This document shows positions 58,415-64,000 of a DNA stretch of 64,000 nucleotides, piece by piece. Made by a program: the position numbers and the translations under genes. The notes under the pieces are model-generated. The model saw only the letters and a list, made by a program, of their open reading frames with translations. It was not told where the DNA came from and made no database searches. The number at the start of each line of letters is the position of its first letter. The stretch's first letter is position 1. Source of the DNA: Thermoplasmata archaeon (lineage in GTDB: Archaea; Thermoplasmatota; Thermoplasmata; Thermoplasmatales; Thermoplasmataceae); contig JAKADM010000007.1 of NCBI GenBank assembly GCA_021820525.1, forward strand, positions 1-64,000, given 5' to 3'.

Positions 58415-59464
58415 ATGGTCTGGGAATACAGGATCGCAGGGGATTCCATAAAGGTCCATATTGGGCATGGCGCATTTGAAGAACTGTGGAAAAAAGAGGG
58501 AAACATTTGTTTCATCGTGAGTAAAAATGTTAAAAATGCCCATGTAAAGATGTTTGAAAAGATTGCCCCATCATACATTATTGAGATTGAAGACGGTGAA
58601 AATTCAAAAACACTGAATTATTATGGGAATCTTATTGAAAGGCTTGCCTCAGAGAATTTTGAGCGTAACAGAAAAGTTGCATATGTCGGTGGTGGAACCA
58701 CAGGCGATCTTGTTGGTTTCCTTTCAGCCACATATAAGAGAGGGCTCAATCTAATAGGGGTACCAACCACAGTTCTATCAATGGTGGATTCCTCTATTGG
58801 CGGGAAAAACGGGCTCAATTTTAAAGGGGTTAAAAATCTGATCGGGACATTCAAGAACCCTTCAGAAATAGTTATGGATACATCCTTTATAATGGGAAAT
58901 AATGGAATGCTCTATGAAGCAATGGGGGAGATTATCAAGCATGGTTTGATGCTGGACAATTCAATAAATGAACTGTTGATGCAAAACAGTATGGAAACAA
59001 TATGGCAAGGTAACACAATTGAAAAACTGATAAAGTTGAATGTGGATGCCAAGATGGATATATGCGCCAAAGATCCTTTTGAAACTGAAAATATAAGGAA
59101 CGTTTTGAATTTTGGTCACACAGTGGGCCATGGTATAGAGGCCGTCTCTGGAAACAGGATAAGTCATGGTTATGCTGTTATGATTGGAATGAAGGTAGAG
59201 TCAGAGATTGCAAAAAACCTTGGATACAGTAATTATGATCCATGTGAGATAATTGATAGCATTGTATTGAAATACGGCGTAGATATTCCTGAACTGGACA
59301 GGCATATGCTGAAGGAGTGCGGAAATTACATAAAAAACGACAAAAAGATCAGGGATGGGACTCTGCACATACCTGTGCCTTTAAGTCCGGGCAGGCACAG
59401 GATTATTGAAATTAGAGCTTCTGAGTTCATCACTGAGATGGAGAGGGTTGGTGATAATATATGA
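58415..59464 (+). CDS. aroB: 3-dehydroquinate synthase
   Basis: YVGGGTTGDLVGFLSATYKRGLNLIGVPTTVLSMVDSSIGGKNGLN, NFGHTVGHGIE. Confidence 0.95.
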   Translation: MVWEYRIAGDSIKVHIGHGAFEELWKKEGNICFIVSKNVKNAHVKMFEKIAPSYIIEIEDGENSKTLNYYGNLIERLASENFERNRKVAYVGGGTTGDLVGFLSATYKRGLNLIGVPTTVLSMVDSSIGGKNGLNFKGVKNLIGTFKNPSEIVMDTSFIMGNNGMLYEAMGEIIKHGLMLDNSINELLMQNSMETIWQGNTIEKLIKLNVDAKMDICAKDPFETENIRNVLNFGHTVGHGIEAVSGNRISHGYAVMIGMKVESEIAKNLGYSNYDPCEIIDSIVLKYGVDIPELDRHMLKECGNYIKNDKKIRDGTLHIPVPLSPGRHRIIEIRASEFITEMERVGDNI

Positions 59465-60282
59465 TACTGGGTCTTTTAGGAAACCCCGTAAGCATTTCAT
59501 GGAGTGAACTTCTCTTCAACAGAATCTTCGAAATAGAGGGAAACAGGAACGCATACTATGCCATAAATGCATCTCCGCACACAATTAACAGAATAATCGA
59601 TACAAATATTTCTCCCTATGATGGTTTCAATGTTACGGCCCCATATAAGGAATACATTCTTAATTTTGCAACAGACAGGGAGCCACTTGTATGGAAAACA
59701 GGGTCTTCCAATGTGATTAAGAAATATTCCGGTGGATATTCTGCTTTCAATGTGGATTACATTGGTTTCGATTTTACACTTAAGAAAAATCATGTGAATC
59801 TTGACGGAAAGCGTGTGGGAATTGTCGGTTCTGGAGGTGTATCAAGGACCATACTTTACTATGTTCTTACAAATTCATCCCCTGAACTGCTGGACATACT
59901 CACAACAAACATGGAGAAGGCAGGGGAGAGGATTAAGGGTACATGGCAGTATTCAAACATGGCTATCAAACCCTATGATTCGGCGGATGAATATGATGTA
60001 CTCATAAATTGCACTCCTCTGGGAATGAGGAAAACTGATAGAGATCCAGCACCAAATTCAAAAATATCAAATAAGGGGTTCCTCATAGATCTGACATACC
60101 AGCAGGAGGAGACTAAGTTCATGGAAAAGGCTAAATTGTTCAATGCGCGAGCTGTTAATGGAAGGGATATGTTTTTTGAGCAGGCAAGGGAAACCTACAG
60201 GATATTTTTTGACAATTATCCTGAGAATCCGTTGTTTGAAAGGGCAAGGGAGGATGTGCTCAATTGGGCTGGAAAGAGTTAA
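59461..60282 (+). CDS. aroE: Shikimate dehydrogenase
   Basis: GFNVTAPYKEYIL, VGIVGSGGVSRTILYYVL, NCTPLGMRK. Confidence 0.92.
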   Translation: MILGLLGNPVSISWSELLFNRIFEIEGNRNAYYAINASPHTINRIIDTNISPYDGFNVTAPYKEYILNFATDREPLVWKTGSSNVIKKYSGGYSAFNVDYIGFDFTLKKNHVNLDGKRVGIVGSGGVSRTILYYVLTNSSPELLDILTTNMEKAGERIKGTWQYSNMAIKPYDSADEYDVLINCTPLGMRKTDRDPAPNSKISNKGFLIDLTYQQEETKFMEKAKLFNARAVNGRDMFFEQARETYRIFFDNYPENPLFERAREDVLNWAGKS

Positions 60283-61103
60283 GGATCACGGCAAATTCTG
60301 GAATTTCAGTGGTAAGTGGGTTTGTTACTGGAAAGGGGGCAGCCGTTGCACTGGAACTTGGAATGGTCATATCCGTAAGGGAATGGAAGGATCCGGAAAA
60401 TGACCGAAATGTTCAGAGATTGCTTGAAATTATGAAGGAAAGATATGGGGGCAATAATGAGTTTTCCGTACGTGTTTTGAAAAGGTTGCCATCTTCGCAG
60501 GGGTTGAAGAGTAGCAGTGCAATTGTGGGAGGAATATTGATGGCCTATGCAGAAATGAATGGCATCGAACTTTCACAGGAGGAAATGCTCAGAGATGGGA
60601 GTGAGATTTCAAGGGAGACGAAAATGTCAGCTACGGGTGCCACAGACGATCTTGCCATATCTCTTCTTGGAGGCCTCTGCATTGCAAACAATTATGAAGG
60701 TAAACTTATAAAGAGGCAGATCATAGAAGAGAAACCAGTCATAATTCTGACGACTAACAGGAAAAAGGAGAGTTTTAAATTTGGAAGCAACGACTTCTCC
60801 TTTCTAAACAGGGCCTATGAAGATATGTGGAACCGTGTTAACAGATATAATTTTGAATATACTGCAATAATCAATGGGAACTATATGGGAACAATCTCCC
60901 AATCAAAACTGGATTATGAAAAACTTCAGAATCTCAACTTCTCGTATGCAGGAGTAAACGGGAAGGGTCCATCAGTATTCCTCATTTATAGAAACACTGC
61001 GGACAGATCAAAGGATGCATCCATACTTAAGGCAAAGGGAATAAAGTTCATAAGCACAAGGCTGAGCAACAGGCCTGCATATGTGGAGCGGATCAAGGCT
61101 TGA
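60264..61103 (+). CDS. aroK: Shikimate kinase, archaeal GHMP type
   Basis: GFVTGKGAAVALELG, RLPSSQGLKSSSAIVGGILMAY, SATGATDDLAISLLGGL; TTG start. Confidence 0.92.
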   Translation: MGWKELRITANSGISVVSGFVTGKGAAVALELGMVISVREWKDPENDRNVQRLLEIMKERYGGNNEFSVRVLKRLPSSQGLKSSSAIVGGILMAYAEMNGIELSQEEMLRDGSEISRETKMSATGATDDLAISLLGGLCIANNYEGKLIKRQIIEEKPVIILTTNRKKESFKFGSNDFSFLNRAYEDMWNRVNRYNFEYTAIINGNYMGTISQSKLDYEKLQNLNFSYAGVNGKGPSVFLIYRNTADRSKDASILKAKGIKFISTRLSNRPAYVERIKA

Positions 61104-62368
61104 TTTCTGTAGTTCGGGGAAAAATAGGGGGAATGATAAGGGCCCCTCCTTCAAAGAGTTTCATGCAAAGATATGTCCTTTTGTCTTCCTTCCTGGATGG
61201 CCATATTTCAATTCATAATCCGGGTTTTTCTGATGATGATATGGTATCCATGGGGATAGGGCAATCCTGCGGAAAAACGATCCATCAGGATATAGATAGA
61301 ATCACATTGGAAGGAAAATTTGAAAAACCAAAAACTCTGGCAGTGGGGGAATCTGGAACAAGCTTCAGGCTTCTCCATGGACTTCTGGCATCAAGAAGAT
61401 GCAAAACTGAAATACTCTGCAATCCATCCCTTCTAAGAAGGCCAATTGATCCTTTGATCAGTTCACTAAAGCCTTACGGTTATAATTATTCTTTCTATGG
61501 AAATAGGGTACAGGTGGATGCATCCGATTTTTCATGCCCGGGAAATATAAGGATTGATCCATCTCTCAGTTCGCAGTTTTTATCATCCCTTATGTTCTGC
61601 ATGGCCCTTTCCAGAGAGGAGAATGGAATCATAGAAGTCCAAGGAAAGATTGCCTCAGAGGGATATGTGAAAATAACCCAATCCGTTCTGGAAAAGTTTG
61701 GTGTATTGTCTCATATGGGTAAGGTTATATCAATTGATTCCAGAGATATTCACATTCCAGAGGATGTAGAGATTGAAGGTGATTATTCCTCTGCGGCATT
61801 TCCCATAGTTATGGGTCTTTTGCTGTCTGATGATGGCATAACTGTGACGGGATTGCCTGAAAGAACCGTGCAGCCAGATAGGGAAATACTGGAAATCCTG
61901 AAGAAATACATAAAAATAGAACATTATGGGGATTCAATATCTGTAACATCCAAAAAAACTGAAATTGGAAGGATATCCCTTGACGTGAATAAAAACCCCG
62001 ATCTTGCACCGCCGGTCTCAATCCTCTCTCTCATATCAGAGGAAGGCGTTGAAATAAGGAATGCCGAAAGACTAAGGGCAAAGGAAAGCGACCGGCTCAA
62101 TGGAATAATGGAAATTTTGAAATCCATTGGTTGCCAGTGGGAATACTCTTCTGGAAATCTTTATATTTATAGGGGAAAGGTAAACTCTTCTGGAGAAATA
62201 CCTGAAAGGGCAGATCACAGAATGGTAATGACAAAATTCATTGCATCCGCATTTTTTAAGGATAGATTCCAAATTCAAAATGAATCATCAGTAAGCAAGA
62301 GTTACCCCGATTTCTTCAGGAACGTTGAGGAACTTGGATTTAAAATTGAGAATAAAGAAAAATTATAA
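61100..62368 (+). CDS. aroA: 3-phosphoshikimate 1-carboxyvinyltransferase (EPSP synthase)
   Basis: APPSKSFMQRYVLLS, GESGTSFRLLHGL, GDYSSAAFP, RAKESDRLNGI, DHRMVM. Confidence 0.95.
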   Translation: MISVVRGKIGGMIRAPPSKSFMQRYVLLSSFLDGHISIHNPGFSDDDMVSMGIGQSCGKTIHQDIDRITLEGKFEKPKTLAVGESGTSFRLLHGLLASRRCKTEILCNPSLLRRPIDPLISSLKPYGYNYSFYGNRVQVDASDFSCPGNIRIDPSLSSQFLSSLMFCMALSREENGIIEVQGKIASEGYVKITQSVLEKFGVLSHMGKVISIDSRDIHIPEDVEIEGDYSSAAFPIVMGLLLSDDGITVTGLPERTVQPDREILEILKKYIKIEHYGDSISVTSKKTEIGRISLDVNKNPDLAPPVSILSLISEEGVEIRNAERLRAKESDRLNGIMEILKSIGCQWEYSSGNLYIYRGKVNSSGEIPERADHRMVMTKFIASAFFKDRFQIQNESSVSKSYPDFFRNVEELGFKIENKEKL

Positions 62369-62389
62369 ATGTTGCATACATAACTACAC

Positions 62390-64000
62390 ATGCTTTTATT
62401 TCAGGACTTGCTTGAAATTATAAGGTCAGAGGCAAAGAAAACCCTGAGCGGCATTGAGGAGAAGGAGGTAATATTCGACCCGACCGAACATGCCCACATA
62501 ACTCTGAGGCTTATCAAATATGGAAAGACAGAAACGAACTTTGACGGAAAGCTGGATAAGATATGTTCTGATATAGAAAAGCTTGGCTTTGTGTCTTCCG
62601 TAAAAAAGGAAGGTTATTATGTGAACGTATACCTGAACCCAATTGCAATTTTAAACACCATATCTGAATCTATCCATACAGCAGGAATATTTCCGGATTC
62701 GTTCCAGGATCCTGAAAGGGTATCGGTTGAGCATACAAGCACAAATCCAACAGGACCCATACACATGGGCAGGGTAAGAAACTCAGTTATAGGAGATTCT
62801 GTTGCAAAGCTCATAGAGAGATATGGATACAGAGTCACAAAGCAATACTATGTTAACGATTCAGGAAAACAGATGCTTTCTCTCTATCTTGGATATGAAA
62901 AGTTCCATAAGGGTGATGAACTCACAGTGGCAAACCTTCTGGATGGTTATGTCAAAATCTACAATTATTTTGAGGAGCAGAAGAGCGAAAGGGAAGTGGA
63001 AGATCTCATGGAAAGATATGAAAGGGGCGATGGGGAGCTCATAAAAAATGTGAGGGAAATCGCATCTGTTGTTTTGGAATCCATTATCAAGGATCTTGAA
63101 AAACTTGACATAAAGTTCGATGAATTCACATGGGAATCAGAATTCATCACCTCAGGGGAAACAAAAGAGGTAATAAGGAAACTTTCAGAAAATCTGGAAA
63201 CGGATGAAAAAGACGGGGCAAAGTATATTGATATACCCAATCTTAGAAAGATCTATCTTGAAAGGGGAAACGGAACAAGCCTGTATGTGACAAGAGATAT
63301 AGCATATCATATGTACAAGTTTTCCCAGTATGACAGATGCATAATTGTTCTCGGTGAGGATCATAAGGAACATGGGAAGATTATGAATTTCATAATGCAC
63401 ACCCTTTTGGGATATGAAAACCAGATGGATTTCATATTTTACGGATATGTGAACCTGGAATCAGGGAAGATGTCCACAAGAAAGGGAACAAGCATTCCTG
63501 TTTCTGAGGTGTACAACAAACTGGTGGAAAAAGCCTCACAGGAGATTGAAAAGAGGTATGGTAGTTCGGATAAAAGTACAGCGGAAAAAATAGCATCCTC
63601 AGCCTTAAGATTTTACATTCTCCGCATAAATCCATCCAAGCCCATAACCTTCAGGTGGGAAGACGCACTGGATTTTAATGGTGAAACTGCTCCATTTATA
63701 ATGTATTCATACACAAGAGCATCCAGCATTCTTGAAAAGAGTGGTTCAGGCGGAAATTTTACAGAGGAAGATATGAATAAGGAAGAAATAGATTTGATTG
63801 TGCATTTATATGAATATCCCTATAAGTTGAAGGAAGCATTCAACTCTCTCAAACCTGAGGTCCTGGCAACTTACCTTCTCAGCCTGTCAAAGAAATTTAC
63901 AAGTTTTTATGAAAACTCCAGGGTGATCGATCAGAAGGATGAAATTAAAAACAGGAGGATTGCCATAATAAAATCATATACCAGTATTGTTCAGGATTGC
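62390..64000 (+). CDS. argS: Arginyl-tRNA synthetase, truncated by window edge
   Basis: Manual translation from ATG 62390: EHTSTNPTGPIHMGRVRNSVIGD (HIGH region) and GKMSTRKGTS (KMSKS region); absent from the supplied ORF list because it has no stop in the window. Confidence 0.95.
   Translation, partial: MLLFQDLLEIIRSEAKKTLSGIEEKEVIFDPTEHAHITLRLIKYGKTETNFDGKLDKICSDIEKLGFVSSVKKEGYYVNVYLNPIAILNTISESIHTAGIFPDSFQDPERVSVEHTSTNPTGPIHMGRVRNSVIGDSVAKLIERYGYRVTKQYYVNDSGKQMLSLYLGYEKFHKGDELTVANLLDGYVKIYNYFEEQKSEREVEDLMERYERGDGELIKNVREIASVVLESIIKDLEKLDIKFDEFTWESEFITSGETKEVIRKLSENLETDEKDGAKYIDIPNLRKIYLERGNGTSLYVTRDIAYHMYKFSQYDRCIIVLGEDHKEHGKIMNFIMHTLLGYENQMDFIFYGYVNLESGKMSTRKGTSIPVSEVYNKLVEKASQEIEKRYGSSDKSTAEKIASSALRFYILRINPSKPITFRWEDALDFNGETAPFIMYSYTRASSILEKSGSGGNFTEEDMNKEEIDLIVHLYEYPYKLKEAFNSLKPEVLATYLLSLSKKFTSFYENSRVIDQKDEIKNRRIAIIKSYTSIVQDC

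Noticed and set aside
1-64000. CRISPR array, transposon or prophage
   Set aside because: No regularly spaced direct repeats, terminal inverted repeats, transposase, integrase or Cas motifs found on reading the window.

Overview
The 64 kb window looks like compact chromosome of a Thermoplasmatales-type archaeon. Lineage is inferred from PCNA, RPA with an RPA-associated protein, prefoldin alpha/FtsY, GHMP-type shikimate kinase, QueC/QueD, futalosine-pathway MqnD, surface-protein style and leaderless-looking promoters. I see no rRNA, CRISPR array, transposase, integrase or phage module.

Main blocks:
- pgk-pfdA-ftsY
- a surface-glycan neighbourhood (nucleotidyltransferase, Kelch surface protein, UDP-sulfoquinovose-synthase-like enzyme, glycosyltransferase)
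- mdh and queC/queD
- PCNA with a divergent gene of unknown function
- glycine cleavage gcvPA/gcvPB, with gcvH about 13 kb away
- an RPA pair, mtnP and a beta-CASP RNase
- hemB and an M61 peptidase
- a Pit/DUF47 phosphate module
- a dTDP-rhamnose operon
- an mqnD-cydA-cydB-7TM respiratory cluster
- an AT-rich segment with a 960-aa membrane protein and an FkbM methyltransferase
- aroB-aroE-aroK-aroA, followed by argS truncated at the window edge. argS is missing from the supplied ORF track.

There are two tRNA genes, Arg-CCT and Glu-TTC.

Observations most worth a second look:
- Both tRNAs have C at T-loop position 55, and both have an AAATATA box ending exactly 25 nt before the mature 5' end.
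- Perfect dyads abut the promoters of two HTH regulators.
- A gene of unknown function divergent from PCNA has a possible paralogue 33 kb away.
- A small protein carries a HEPN-like R-x4-H motif.
- A 7TM protein is translationally coupled to cytochrome bd genes.
- A KaiC/GvpD-like ATPase has a second half without a P-loop.

All family calls come from reading motifs by eye. No database search was run.
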